A stretch of 31,649 nt of DNA from JAPLKX01 sp035530195 (GCA_035530195.1 DATKVG010000011.1:1-31649), one strand, 5' to 3'. Shown: positions 15,887-24,908, counted from the stretch's first letter. A program made the numbers and translations. The notes: generated by a model not told the origin, from the letters alone.

Positions 15887-16122
15887 CCCCCGGCTTTGCC
15901 GGGGGACTCACAAAGGTTTGACCTTTGCGGCAGTCGCTTGGCCTTGATCCGAGAGCAGTGCGCACCGGTTCCACCCCTGCTAGAGCAGGGTGCAAAGGCC
16001 GACCGAAGACGGTCGGGAGCCCGCTGAAGCGGGCTAAACCCGTGGGACCGCCGAGATGAGGTTGGCGTTACAGATGCCCCCTTGGGGGGCTCACAACGGT
16101 AAGCCCCCGGCTTTGCCGGGGG
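15887..16122. repeat. Cluster of five short hairpins between convergent genes
   Basis: Two identical CCCCCGGC-TTT-GCCGGGGG stems (15887-15905 and 16104-16122) bracket three smaller stems. These are CCCTGC-TAGA-GCAGGG (15975-15990), GACCG-AAGA-CGGTC (16001-16014) and GCCCGC-TGAA-GCGGGC (16019-16034). The last three have four-base loops. The cluster fills the 360-bp gap between the convergent GH42-like and pruA genes. It looks like a mosaic of REP-type units and may also end transcription from both sides, although no U-tracts are present. 15780-15886 shows nothing else. Confidence 0.75.
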
Positions 16123-16141
16123 TCATTTAACATGTGTGCGG

Positions 16142-17773
16142 TTAGGATTCCTGCATGTGGGGATATTTGTAGTCGACGGGCGGTATGAAAGTTTCTTTTA
16201 CGGTGCGGGGTGAACTCCACCGCTCGAGGTTGAGCCAGGATCCGGCCTTGTCGTTTGTTCCGGAAGCGCGGCTGCCGCCGAAGGGTTGTTGTCCAACGAC
16301 GGCGCCGGTGGGTTTGTCGTTGATGTAGAAATTGCCGGCGGCATGGCGCAAGACGTCTGTGGCCTTGACGATGGCTTTTCGGTCTTGCGCGAAGATGGCG
16401 CCGGTGAGCCCGTAGTCGCTTGTTTCGTTGCACAGTTTGAGTGTGGCTTCGAACTCTTGCTCGGGATAAACATAGAGGGTGAGGACGGGCCCGAAGATTT
16501 CCTCGCACATGAGGCGGGATCGTGGGTCTTTGCTGAGCACGACGGTGGGGTGGATGAAATATCCGTTGGTGCCATCGTACCCTCCGCCGGCGATGATCTC
16601 GAGGTCGGGGTTTTCTTTTGCGTAGTCGATGTAGCCGGAAATGGTGTTGAAGGCGGTTTTGTCGATGACGGCGCCCATGAAGTTTGAGAAGTCGCAGATG
16701 TCGCCCATGTGGATGGTGTTGACCTTGTCGCAGAGGAGTTGCTTTAGGGCGGGCCACATGGAATCGGGGATGTAGGCGCGGCTTGCCGCGGAGCATTTCT
16801 GCCCCTGGTATTCGAATGCGCCCCGAACGAGGGCGGTCACCAGGGCGGGCAGATGCGCCGAAGTGTGGGCGAAAATGAAGTTTTTCCCGCCGGTCTCTCC
16901 GACGATTCTTGGATAGGAGTTGTACTTCCGGATGTCTGAGCCGACTTCGAGCCAGATGGTCGAGAAGACGTATGTGCTGCCGGTGAAATGGATGCCGCCG
17001 AGATCGAGGTGATTCAGCACGGGCGGCCCGATGACGGGCCCCGGGCCAGGCACCATGTTAATCACGCCGTCGGGCATCCCCGCTTCTTTGAGGATCTTCA
17101 TGATGTAGTACGCGGGGAGGACGGCGGATGACGCGGGTTTCCATACCACGGCGTTGCCCATGAGGGCAGGTGCCGTGGGCAAGTTGCCGGCAATGGAGGT
17201 GAAGTTGAACGGGGTGATGGCAAAGACGAATCCCTCGAGCGGACGGTGTTCCATGTAGTTCAGAATGCCCTGCGTGGAGAGCGGCTGCTGCTCGTAAATG
17301 CGCATCATGAAATGGGGATTGAACCGCCAGAAATCAATGAGTTCGCACGCGGAGTCGATTTCGGCCTGAAAAACCGTCTTGCTCAGGCACAGCATGGTTG
17401 CGGCGTTGAGGGTCTGGCGGTACTTTCCCGACAGCAGTTCGCCGGCCTTCATCAAAACGGTGGCGCGGTTGTCCCACGGCATTCGAGACCATTCCCGCTT
17501 GGCATCGTTTGCGGCGGCAATCGCCATTTCGGCGTGTGCGGCCTTTGCGCGGTGATAGGTACCGATGATCTGGGCCAGATTGTGCGGGCACCGCATTTCG
17601 ACCACGTCGCCCGTTCGCACTTCTTTTCCGCCAATGATGCTGGCGACCTCGACGGGATGTTCGATCATCTCCTGGAGCCGTGCTTTGAGTTCAGCGCGTT
17701 CCGGCGAGCCCGGTGCATAGGACAAGACGGGCTCGTTTTTTGGTTGGGAAATACTGAAAAAGCCGTTGAACAT
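16142..17773 (-). CDS. pruA: L-glutamate gamma-semialdehyde (1-pyrroline-5-carboxylate) dehydrogenase
   Basis: 543-aa NAD+-dependent aldehyde dehydrogenase that oxidises glutamate semialdehyde to glutamate, the second step of proline catabolism. Seen: N-terminal FNGFFSISQPKNEPVLSYAPGS, GFVFAITPFNFTSIAGNLPT, GGIHFTGSTYVF (nucleotide-binding turn), IVGETGGKNF with the general-base Glu, GQKCSAASRAY with catalytic Cys near 327, and C-terminal QQPFGGSRASGTNDKAG. The length and the NPTA-like Gly-rich blocks fit the monofunctional group 1 enzyme. The start ATG (17771-17773) has GGAGG 7 nt upstream. No proline dehydrogenase or bifunctional putA partner is in the window. Confidence 0.95.
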   Translation of the reverse strand: MFNGFFSISQPKNEPVLSYAPGSPERAELKARLQEMIEHPVEVASIIGGKEVRTGDVVEMRCPHNLAQIIGTYHRAKAAHAEMAIAAANDAKREWSRMPWDNRATVLMKAGELLSGKYRQTLNAATMLCLSKTVFQAEIDSACELIDFWRFNPHFMMRIYEQQPLSTQGILNYMEHRPLEGFVFAITPFNFTSIAGNLPTAPALMGNAVVWKPASSAVLPAYYIMKILKEAGMPDGVINMVPGPGPVIGPPVLNHLDLGGIHFTGSTYVFSTIWLEVGSDIRKYNSYPRIVGETGGKNFIFAHTSAHLPALVTALVRGAFEYQGQKCSAASRAYIPDSMWPALKQLLCDKVNTIHMGDICDFSNFMGAVIDKTAFNTISGYIDYAKENPDLEIIAGGGYDGTNGYFIHPTVVLSKDPRSRLMCEEIFGPVLTLYVYPEQEFEATLKLCNETSDYGLTGAIFAQDRKAIVKATDVLRHAAGNFYINDKPTGAVVGQQPFGGSRASGTNDKAGSWLNLERWSSPRTVKETFIPPVDYKYPHMQES

Positions 17774-17955
17774 AAGATCCTCCTTCCCGTGCATCAAGCG
17801 CCGGCATAGGTTGCAATGTTATCGCAGACTTCCCGACCTCTGTACTGCCGAGTCGCCGTCGGGGAGTTCAAGCGAAGCCCAAGTATCGCCCGCTTTGGCC
17901 TGGAATTCAAGTCAAAACGAGATGGCGGCGGGCGCGCCGGTGGGGTTTGGGGCGG

Positions 17956-20598
17956 CTATTCGCGTGGGCGGTTGAGGAGGTGTTTGAGGTGATAGACGAA
18001 TTCGAGTGCATCGCGTGCGGAAAGTGTGTCGGGTTCAACGGTTTGCAGTTCTTTTTCGATGGGCCCGGGTTCGGCGCCCGCGGATGTTCCGCCGGGCCCG
18101 AACAGGTACATCTGCTGGGGCAGGCCGACGGCTGCCTGATTGCCGGTTTCGAGGCCTTCGAGGATCTGGCGCGCGCGTTTGATGACGGCGGCGGGCAGGC
18201 CGGCGAGTTTGGCAACCTGTATGCCGTAACTGTGGTCAGCGCCGCCGTCGACGATGCGGTACAGGAATACGACTTTCCCGTTCCATTCGCGGACGGCGAC
18301 GTTGAGGTTTTTAGCGTGTTCGAGCTTACTGGCGAGTTCGGTGAGTTCGTGGTAGTGGGTGGCGAAGAGGGTTTTTGCGCGGATGTGGTCGTGCATGTGT
18401 TCGGCGACGGACCATGCAATGCTGATCCCGTCAAATGTGCTGGTGCCGCGTCCGATTTCGTCGAGTACGATGAGGCTTCGTTCGGTGGCGGTGTTGAGGA
18501 TGTTGGCGGTCTCGATCATCTCGATCATGAAGGTGCTTTCGCCCCGTGCGAGGTTGTCGGACGCGCCGACGCGGGTGAAGATCCGGTCGACGGCGCCGAC
18601 GAGCGCTTCGGCGGCGGGCACGAAACTGCCCATCTGGGCCATGAGCGTGATCAGGGCGACTTGGCGGAGGTACGTTGATTTGCCGGCCATGTTGGGGCCG
18701 GTGACGATTTGGAGGCGTGCGGCGGCCGTATCGAGGAGGGTGTCGTTGGGCACGAACTGGCCGCGCGCCATGAGGTCCTCGACGACGGGATGCCTGCCGT
18801 CGCGGATACGGAGCAGCCCGCCGTCGTCCACGTGTGGTTTGGTATAGTTTTTTGCGGCGGCGACGTCGGCCAGGGAGAGGAGGGTGTCGACGGTTGCGAC
18901 GGCGGCGGCGGTTTCCTGGATTCTGCCGGCCTCGCGGGCGATTTGGTCGCGCAACTGGACGAACAAGTCGTACTCGAGTTTCTGCATCCGTTCCTGCGCG
19001 GAGACGATTTCCTCTTCGCGGGCCTTGAGGGTTGGCGTCACAAACCGTTCGGCGTTCACGAGCGTCTGTTTGCGCTCGTAATCCGGCGGGACGAGGTGGA
19101 CGTTGCCCCGGGAGACCTCGATGTAGTAGCCGAAAATTTTGTTGTAGCCGACGCGGAGGTTGCCGATGCCGGTGCGCGCGATTTCGTCGCGTTGGAGCGC
19201 GGCGATCCAGTCGCGTCCGCCGCGGACGAGCCCGCGGAGCCGGTCGAGTTCGGGGTTGTAGCCGTCTTTGAACAGGTTGCCGTCCGTAATGGGAGCGGGC
19301 GGACCCTCGACAATTGCGGAGTCAATCCACGCCGCGACGTCGTCGAGGTCGTCCATGCCGTTGCGGAGGTCCGCGAGCAGGTCGGTATCCATTGCGCGTA
19401 ATGCGTGCTTGACGAGGGGGGCCTGGCGCAGGCTGTTGCCGAGCCCTTTGACGTCCCTGGCGTTGCCGGTTTTGGAGGTGATCCGGCCGAGCAGGCGTTC
19501 GAGGTCGCCGACGCTCTTGAGGATATCGCGTAATTCGAGGCGGAGTTCGGCGTCGTTGTGGAGGGCCTCGACGGAGTCGAGCCGGGCGCGGATTTGGTTC
19601 ACGTCCACCAGCGGGTGGAGGATCCAGTGGCGCAACATCCGGCCGCCCATGCTGGTGAGGGTGCGGTCGAGCACGCCGAGCAGGGCGCCGCGCTTGCGCC
19701 GGTCGAAGGCGGACTCGGTGAGTTCGAGGTTTCGCTGGGTGTTGCCGTCGAGCACGACGAACTGGGCCGGGCTGTATCGGCGGGGGAGCCGCAGGTGGGG
19801 TACGCCGTCGCGCTGGGTGGATTTCACGTAAGCGAGTACGGCGCCGGCGCTCGATGCGGCCTCGGGTGCGTCGTCGAGCGCGATGCCTTTCAAGGTGGCG
19901 AGCCCGAACTGGTCAAGCAGGGCCTCGGAGGCGGTTTCGGCGTCAAACTCGTCGGCGGGCCGCGGCGTGAACGCGACGGCGTCAAACCTCGAGCGGAGCC
20001 GGTCGAGCAGGGCCTCGTCGAACGTGTCTGGCACGAGGACCTCGGCGGGCGCCATTCGGGTGAGTTCGTCGCACAGGGTGCGCTCGATATCGGAGTCGAG
20101 TTGCGCCACGAGGAACTCGCCCGTGGATACGTCGAGGAACGCCAGTCCTGCGCGGGCGTTGCCTGTGGCGAGTGCGGCGAGATAGTTGTTGGATGTTTCG
20201 TCGAGCAGGTTGGGTTCGATGACGGTGCCCGGGGTGACGGTGCGGACGATCGATCGTTTGACGATGCCCTTGGCTTCTTTGGGGTCTTCGATTTGGTCGC
20301 AGATGGTGACGGTTCTGCCGGTTTTGATCATCCGGGCGAGGTAGGTTTCGACGCTGCGGACGGGCACGCCGCACATGGGAACGCGGTCGTCTTTTCCGGT
20401 GCTGTCGCGGGAGGTGAGGGCGAGCCCGAGGATCTGCGATGCCTCGACCGCGTCTTCAAAGAACATCTCGAAGAAGTCGCCCATCCGGAAGAACAGGATT
20501 GAGTCGGGGCATTCGGCCTTGGCCTGGAGGTACTGGCGCAGCATGGGCGTCATGTTGCGGTCGGAGATATCGCTGAGTTTTTTCCAGTTGCCAGCCAT
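17956..20598 (-). CDS. mutS: DNA mismatch repair protein MutS
   Basis: 880-aa mismatch-recognition ATPase that scans replicated DNA and recruits MutL. The N-terminal mismatch-binding loop reads MGDFFEMFFEDA, with the Phe-x-Glu motif as Phe-Phe-Glu. The C-terminal ATPase has Walker A GPNMAGKSTYLRQ, Walker B SLIVLDEIGRGTSTFDG and the switch ATHYHEL. Full family length (about 850-880 aa). The start is uncertain: the ATG at 20596-20598 begins AGNWKKLSDISD and is preferred, while the in-frame ATG at 20616 lies inside a tandem repeat. Neither has a clear Shine-Dalgarno, so it may use a leaderless or weak initiation mode. Confidence 0.96.
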   Translation of the reverse strand: MAGNWKKLSDISDRNMTPMLRQYLQAKAECPDSILFFRMGDFFEMFFEDAVEASQILGLALTSRDSTGKDDRVPMCGVPVRSVETYLARMIKTGRTVTICDQIEDPKEAKGIVKRSIVRTVTPGTVIEPNLLDETSNNYLAALATGNARAGLAFLDVSTGEFLVAQLDSDIERTLCDELTRMAPAEVLVPDTFDEALLDRLRSRFDAVAFTPRPADEFDAETASEALLDQFGLATLKGIALDDAPEAASSAGAVLAYVKSTQRDGVPHLRLPRRYSPAQFVVLDGNTQRNLELTESAFDRRKRGALLGVLDRTLTSMGGRMLRHWILHPLVDVNQIRARLDSVEALHNDAELRLELRDILKSVGDLERLLGRITSKTGNARDVKGLGNSLRQAPLVKHALRAMDTDLLADLRNGMDDLDDVAAWIDSAIVEGPPAPITDGNLFKDGYNPELDRLRGLVRGGRDWIAALQRDEIARTGIGNLRVGYNKIFGYYIEVSRGNVHLVPPDYERKQTLVNAERFVTPTLKAREEEIVSAQERMQKLEYDLFVQLRDQIAREAGRIQETAAAVATVDTLLSLADVAAAKNYTKPHVDDGGLLRIRDGRHPVVEDLMARGQFVPNDTLLDTAAARLQIVTGPNMAGKSTYLRQVALITLMAQMGSFVPAAEALVGAVDRIFTRVGASDNLARGESTFMIEMIETANILNTATERSLIVLDEIGRGTSTFDGISIAWSVAEHMHDHIRAKTLFATHYHELTELASKLEHAKNLNVAVREWNGKVVFLYRIVDGGADHSYGIQVAKLAGLPAAVIKRARQILEGLETGNQAAVGLPQQMYLFGPGGTSAGAEPGPIEKELQTVEPDTLSARDALEFVYHLKHLLNRPRE

Positions 20599-20607
20599 AT
20601 GCGCGCC

Positions 20608-20667
20608 ATTATACATGGCGCGGCGCCGTTATACATGGCGCGGCGCCCTTATACATGACGCGGCGCT
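20608..20667. repeat. Three 20-bp tandem repeats with -10-like boxes at the mutS start
   Basis: Copies ATTATACATGGCGCGGCGCC (20608-20627), GTTATACATGGCGCGGCGCC (20628-20647) and CTTATACATGACGCGGCGCT (20648-20667). On the minus strand each contains TATAAT, TATAAC or TATAAG after ATG. From the nearest copy the transcript would start near 20601, almost at the mutS ATG (20598). No -35 consensus lies at the usual distance from any copy. Confidence 0.85.
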
Positions 20668-20700
20668 AAGAAGCGCGGCCGGGGGCGTCCCAACAAGGGC
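20663..20700. repeat. 38-bp dispersed repeat, copy A, adjacent to a gene end
   Basis: 38 bp matching copy B (28203-28240) at 34 of 38 positions. Core GCGCGGCCGGGGGCGTCCCA here versus GCGCGGCAGGGGGCGTCCCA there. It contains the stem GCGCT-AAGA-AGCGC. It ends 1 bp from the stop codon of the TPR protein gene (20702). Confidence 0.8.
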
Positions 20701-20701
20701 T

Positions 20702-22177
20702 TCAGGTTCCAAACTTGGGCGTGATGGCGCCCAGGACGGATCCCTCGATGGTCATGCCGTCGGTGCCGGAGACCCGGAGCTTGTAGACGTGATCGGGAAC
20801 GATCTTGACCTGAAAACGGAACGGCACCGCGTTTATTTCTTCATGCACGGGCTTACCGTCTTCGCCAGTCAATTCGACCTGGATTTTCTTGGACGAGGTG
20901 GTGTTGGAAAAGACAAACTCGGCCTGGCCGGCCCGTTGGTCCAGCCACGTCGAACCGGTTGACTGCCAGCGCACGGTGAGATCGGCGGGCAACTGCAGGG
21001 GGGGCAGCGGGTGAGATCCCGCGTTTTGCCCCGCATCGTGTGTGCCGGCGTAACGAAGCACCGCGGGCAACTCCTGCACGGCCATGGCGCCTTCCATGGC
21101 CCCGAACGCAATCAGAACCACCGCCCCTACCAACACGCACTGAACCAGCCACACGATCAGGGTTCGGGCGAAATCCATGTTGAACAGGAGCATCACCGGG
21201 CCGAGCGACACCGCCAGCAAGACCACCAGCACCGCGGCTACGTAACCAAGCGGGAGCGAAAGAGCCGCGTAGCTCAACGAGGCGAAAAGCAGGCCCGTCA
21301 CCACGACGGGTTTCAGGGTGAACGCGCCCACCCGGCTCACCATGAGGGCCACCCACAGCGCGAGCGGCCAGCCCGCCAGGAGGGCCACCCCGATCGACAG
21401 GCGCGTCAGGAGCAATCCCGAGGCCCAGAACTCCTGGGTCGTCTTCGCCACGTGCATTTCGTAACTTGCCGAAAACTGTCGCAGCGAGAGGAAGGCGCCC
21501 AGCGCGAGCATTACGGCGATGCCGACGGTTCCGACTGTATTCCAAACGGCGGTGGCATGGGCGAGAGGCGGCTCTTGTTCGAGTTCAGCGGGCGGTGCCG
21601 CGGATTGCCGGTTGGGCGTGACGGGCTGGGCGTCGTAGGCGTACAGGTCGGCGCTGCACTTCCAGCATTTTTCCCGTTCTTCGGTGTTAAGGGCGCCGCA
21701 CGTGTCGCAGGTTCGCCCGGAGCCAAACCCGATGCCGAAATCGGCGTCTTTGAGTGCGGGGACTTCTTTCGGAGGCGGCGTCATGCGGGGCAGCCGCGCC
21801 AACGCCTGTTCGGCCATCGTATGGCCCGGCTTGAGCTTCAGAACCTCGCGCCATACCGTCGCGGCGCCTTCTTTTCGCCCGGCGACTTCGAGTACGCGGG
21901 CGAGCTGTTCGCGCACGGGTATTTCTTCGGGCCAGTCTTCCACGGCCTGTTCGAGTTCGGCGATGGCCTCGGGATATTTTCCCAGGCGGTAATGGGTTGC
22001 GGCGAGGTATCGGGCGACATTAAGTTTGGGCTGCCATCGCTTTCTCAAGAGGAGCAGGTGCTCGAGGGCGGCTTCATATTCGGAGTTTTTGTAGAGTTTC
22101 TTTGCGAGCCACCACCGCTGCTCATGGTCGTCCGGGTGGAGGTCCACCCAGTCTGTAAGGTCTTTGATGGTTGCCAT
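20702..22177 (-). CDS. TPR and zinc-ribbon membrane protein, unknown function
   Basis: 491-aa protein. Residues 1-130 form TPR-like helical repeats (AIAELEQAVEDWPEEIPVREQLARVLE). A zinc ribbon has Cys157, 160, 171 and 174 (CDTCG-x10-CWKC). About five to six membrane helices follow (roughly 213-232, 255-280, 288-310, 312-334, 338-362), then a soluble domain of about 125 residues at the end (about 365-491), possibly outside or beta-rich. Its ATG overlaps the stop of the upstream 87-aa membrane gene as TAATG, so the two are translationally coupled. The arrangement suggests a sensor or scaffold that carries a cytoplasmic peptide-binding domain and zinc site on a membrane anchor. No named family is recognised. 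Confidence 0.85.
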   Translation of the reverse strand: MATIKDLTDWVDLHPDDHEQRWWLAKKLYKNSEYEAALEHLLLLRKRWQPKLNVARYLAATHYRLGKYPEAIAELEQAVEDWPEEIPVREQLARVLEVAGRKEGAATVWREVLKLKPGHTMAEQALARLPRMTPPPKEVPALKDADFGIGFGSGRTCDTCGALNTEEREKCWKCSADLYAYDAQPVTPNRQSAAPPAELEQEPPLAHATAVWNTVGTVGIAVMLALGAFLSLRQFSASYEMHVAKTTQEFWASGLLLTRLSIGVALLAGWPLALWVALMVSRVGAFTLKPVVVTGLLFASLSYAALSLPLGYVAAVLVVLLAVSLGPVMLLFNMDFARTLIVWLVQCVLVGAVVLIAFGAMEGAMAVQELPAVLRYAGTHDAGQNAGSHPLPPLQLPADLTVRWQSTGSTWLDQRAGQAEFVFSNTTSSKKIQVELTGEDGKPVHEEINAVPFRFQVKIVPDHVYKLRVSGTDGMTIEGSVLGAITPKFGT

Positions 22178-22440
22178 TATTTATGTTTCTTGGATTTCTT
22201 TCGTTCCGTCAGCCGGACCTTCTTGCGCCGCAGTTGGATGAGATAGTTGACGCCGGTAGAAACGAAGCTGGCCCCGATAATGGCGCCTATCGCGCCAATC
22301 CCGATCGGGTAGATCCGGCTTACGTACGGGTCTACGATTTTCCAAGCCAGCCAAACGGCCGGCCCCATCAGCGCCAGCGACACAACCGACCAAAAAACCC
22401 AGCCTGCCGCATCGAAATCAAGCCGATTACCTTTACTCAC
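22177..22440 (-). CDS. Small two-helix membrane protein, partner of the TPR protein
   Basis: 87-aa protein starting SKGNRLDFDAAGWVFWSVVS after an initial fMet from GTG, with two hydrophobic segments (about residues 13-32 and 43-62) and a basic tail LRRKKVRLTERKKSKKHK. The GTG at 22438-22440 is chosen because GAGGAG is 6 nt upstream; a longer in-frame start has none. The stop overlaps the TPR gene ATG (TAATG). The basic C-terminus probably faces the cytoplasm. Function unknown; it is likely part of one membrane complex with its coupled neighbour. Confidence 0.8.
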   Translation of the reverse strand: MSKGNRLDFDAAGWVFWSVVSLALMGPAVWLAWKIVDPYVSRIYPIGIGAIGAIIGASFVSTGVNYLIQLRRKKVRLTERKKSKKHK

Positions 22441-22533
22441 GGTTCTCCTCAAAAGATGCTGGAACGCAGGCATGACGCCTGCACCACAAATATGATTGGC
22501 CAATCTCCTGTACTGCCAATTGGCCGTTGCTCA

Positions 22534-23799
22534 CTATTCTCCTTGCGAGAGCCTTGGCTGCTGTTGTGGAATAAGAAGGCGGAAAAGGGCGCCCCCGTCG
22601 GGTCCGCGTTCCACGCTGATGCTCCCCGAATGTTCCTCGATTATCTTATGCGTAACGGCCAGCCCAAGTCCAGTGCCCTGGCTTCCTTTTGTGGAGTAGA
22701 ACGGCTCAAAAATCCTTACCTTGTCGGATTGGGGCACGCCCGGTCCGTTGTCAGCGACTTCGAGGACGAGGTCGCCGTCGGCGTTGAGCCGGGCCGAGAT
22801 ATCGATTTTCCCGGTGCCGGCCGGGACGGCATCGCCGGAGTTGGTCAACAGGTTGAGCAGGCAGCGGAATAGGCCTGGCGAATCCACGTACACCGGCTGC
22901 TGGAGGTCGGCGTGCACGGAGATGGCGACTTCTTTCCGGGCGAGCAGGCCGGTAAAGTTTTGGGTGGCGTCGGAAATGAGATGGGCGATGTCGCAGGCTT
23001 CGTAATTTGGCCGGCGCGTCTTGGAAAACGCCAGCATGTCCTGGACGATCTCGGAGATTCTGTTGGTGCTTCTCTTGAAGACCGGCCAGCACCGCTGGAG
23101 CATGGCGATGTCGTTGAGTGCGAGCCCCTGGTCGATGAGTTCCGAACTTCCGATCATGCCGGTGATGATGTTTTTGGTGTAATGGGAGAGGCCGGCGACC
23201 GTCTGGCCGATGGCGGCCATTCGGGCGCTGGCGAGGTTTTCCTCGATGAGGCGCGCGTTCGCGATAGCCGTTGCGGCAAGAGACGAAAACATTTCCATAA
23301 CGTGGAGATCGGTGTCCGAGAAGGCCTTATCGCCGATCTTGTTGACCACTTCGAGCACGCCGATCAGTTCATCGCGATCGACCAGGGGCACCGCCAGCAG
23401 GTTTCGCGTCTTGAAATGGCTGACTTCATCGGCGTCGCGGTAGAACCGGGTGTCGTTGGCCACGTCGCGGACATTGACCGACGACCGGGTGGCGGCGGCG
23501 ACCCCGGCGATGCCCTGACCGAGCTTAAGGCGCACCTGGCTCTTGAGCGCCTGTTGATCGCCCGTTTTGCCCTGCGCCACCTGGAAGTACAACTCCTGGT
23601 TGACGCGATCGTACAGCATCAGCGAGCAGGCTTCGGCGCGGGCGACTTCCTTGCTTTCTTCCATGATGCGTTCGAGCAGCGATTCGAGGTCGGTGACGGC
23701 AGAGAGGAGGTAGTGCACGCGGTACAGGGCGTCCACGATCCGGCGCATGTCCGCCGGTGATACGTCACGCAGCCAGGGGATGTCCTCGTCGATTCTCAC
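22534..23799 (-). CDS. GAF-domain sensor histidine kinase
   Basis: 421-aa soluble sensor kinase. A GAF domain spans about 38-185 (AEACSLMLYDRVNQELYFQV, GIAGVAA, NLLAVPLVDRDELIGVLEVVNK). The dimerisation region holds the probable phosphoacceptor His206 in VAGLSHYTKNIITGMIG. The catalytic domain has LNLLTNSGDAV (N box, 315-324), DNGPGV (G1, 350-355), FEPFYSTK and GTGLGLAV (G2). No transmembrane segment, so the signal is cytoplasmic. The start is GTG at 23797-23799, and GTGA overlaps the stop of the M28 gene, suggesting coupling. No response regulator lies in the window. Confidence 0.92.
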   Translation of the reverse strand: MRIDEDIPWLRDVSPADMRRIVDALYRVHYLLSAVTDLESLLERIMEESKEVARAEACSLMLYDRVNQELYFQVAQGKTGDQQALKSQVRLKLGQGIAGVAAATRSSVNVRDVANDTRFYRDADEVSHFKTRNLLAVPLVDRDELIGVLEVVNKIGDKAFSDTDLHVMEMFSSLAATAIANARLIEENLASARMAAIGQTVAGLSHYTKNIITGMIGSSELIDQGLALNDIAMLQRCWPVFKRSTNRISEIVQDMLAFSKTRRPNYEACDIAHLISDATQNFTGLLARKEVAISVHADLQQPVYVDSPGLFRCLLNLLTNSGDAVPAGTGKIDISARLNADGDLVLEVADNGPGVPQSDKVRIFEPFYSTKGSQGTGLGLAVTHKIIEEHSGSISVERGPDGGALFRLLIPQQQPRLSQGE

Positions 23800-24908
23800 G
23801 GGCGCTTATCTCGCGACAGCGTTGCCGAATCCGGCCCAGTCCGCTTTGTCTGGGCGTCGATTTCGGGTAACGCATGATATATTACGTCGCCAACCACCTG
23901 CAAACTGTCCCCGCAAACGCGATCCAGCGTATCGTTGGCCGTATGCCAGTTCTTGAGGTGTTCACGGGCCGAACCGCCGTAGGTAAAATCGATGATATTG
24001 ATGGCGGGGATGCCGGCGCGGCGGAACGGGATGTGGTCGTCTTCCACGACCTGCACGAACGGCAGGAAGAATTGACCATAGGCGGAATCCCGGGCCTTTT
24101 TCCAGATAATCTGCGTCAGCCACACCGGGGCGTCCCGCTCCCTCTTAATATCCAGGTAACAGTCGCCAATCAAATCCACGTTGATCATCGCCGCCACCTC
24201 GCCCAACCGGCCGTCCGCCTCGAGGCGCTCTACGAAATGACGGCTGCCATACAGGCTGTCCGACGCCGTCCATTCTGCGAACGACTCCTCCCCGTCAAAA
24301 AAACACAGCCAGACCGATTTGCCCCGGCGTTTTGGCCCCAGGGTCCGGGCCATCTCGAGCATCCACGCCGTGGTCGACCCGCCATCGTTTGCGCCGACAA
24401 ACGTTATCTGAGGCAAGTACTTGGTTTCGTAATGATTTCCGAGAATGATAATGCCCGGCTCCGTCCCCTGTACGACCCCCGTGATGTTCACCATCCGCAC
24501 CGTGCCGATGGGCGTCGAGGCGTCAAACTCCTGGCGGAGTACCTCGAGCCCCGCAGAAGCCAGCTCCGCCTCAATATGGTTGCGTAATCCCGCCAGCGCT
24601 TCCGAACCCGAGGGGCGAGGGCCGAAACCCACCACCCGGCACAACTCTTCGTACGCCCTGCGGCCGTTGAACGGCGATGACCCGGCCATTCCCGCATCCT
24701 TATGCGCTTTGGCCAGCGCCAGGGTATCCGGACCCGACGGCTGCGGGCCGCCAGACGCAGCCCCCCGGCCCAGTTCCGTGAAGAACCGGCCATACAACGA
24801 CACCGCAGTCGCCACCCGCTTCGGGCCTATTATGCCCACCAGCAGCAACACAACGACAACCAGGCAACCCACCGCTATTCTGACGGGCCGCCAAGTCGAT
24901 GGCTTCAT
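23796..24908 (-). CDS. Glutaminyl cyclase-like M28 family metallohydrolase
   Basis: 370-aa membrane-anchored protein resembling glutaminyl-peptide cyclotransferase (one-zinc M28). It has one N-terminal helix (GCLVVVVLLLVGIIG, about residues 14-28), then GNHYETK, FVGANDGGST with the zinc Asp, LCFFDGEESFAEW with the zinc and catalytic Glu pair, DSLYGSRHFVERL, VDLIGD, EDDHIPFRRAGIPA and NWHTANDTLDRV with the zinc His. The FFDGEE-x10-SLYGSRH and EDDHIPF blocks are the close match to QC enzymes. It would cyclise N-terminal Gln or act as an aminopeptidase in the periplasm. The ATG (24906-24908) has AGGAGA 8 nt upstream. It overlaps the histidine kinase gene. Confidence 0.88.
   Translation of the reverse strand: MKPSTWRPVRIAVGCLVVVVLLLVGIIGPKRVATAVSLYGRFFTELGRGAASGGPQPSGPDTLALAKAHKDAGMAGSSPFNGRRAYEELCRVVGFGPRPSGSEALAGLRNHIEAELASAGLEVLRQEFDASTPIGTVRMVNITGVVQGTEPGIIILGNHYETKYLPQITFVGANDGGSTTAWMLEMARTLGPKRRGKSVWLCFFDGEESFAEWTASDSLYGSRHFVERLEADGRLGEVAAMINVDLIGDCYLDIKRERDAPVWLTQIIWKKARDSAYGQFFLPFVQVVEDDHIPFRRAGIPAINIIDFTYGGSAREHLKNWHTANDTLDRVCGDSLQVVGDVIYHALPEIDAQTKRTGPDSATLSRDKRP

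Noticed and set aside
14610..15995. 461-codon minus-strand open frame
   Set aside because: Antisense to the GH42-like gene; Arg-rich, no start context.
19558..20502. 314-codon plus-strand open frame with Gly/Val/Asp-rich translation
   Set aside because: Antisense to mutS, whose domains are complete on the minus strand.
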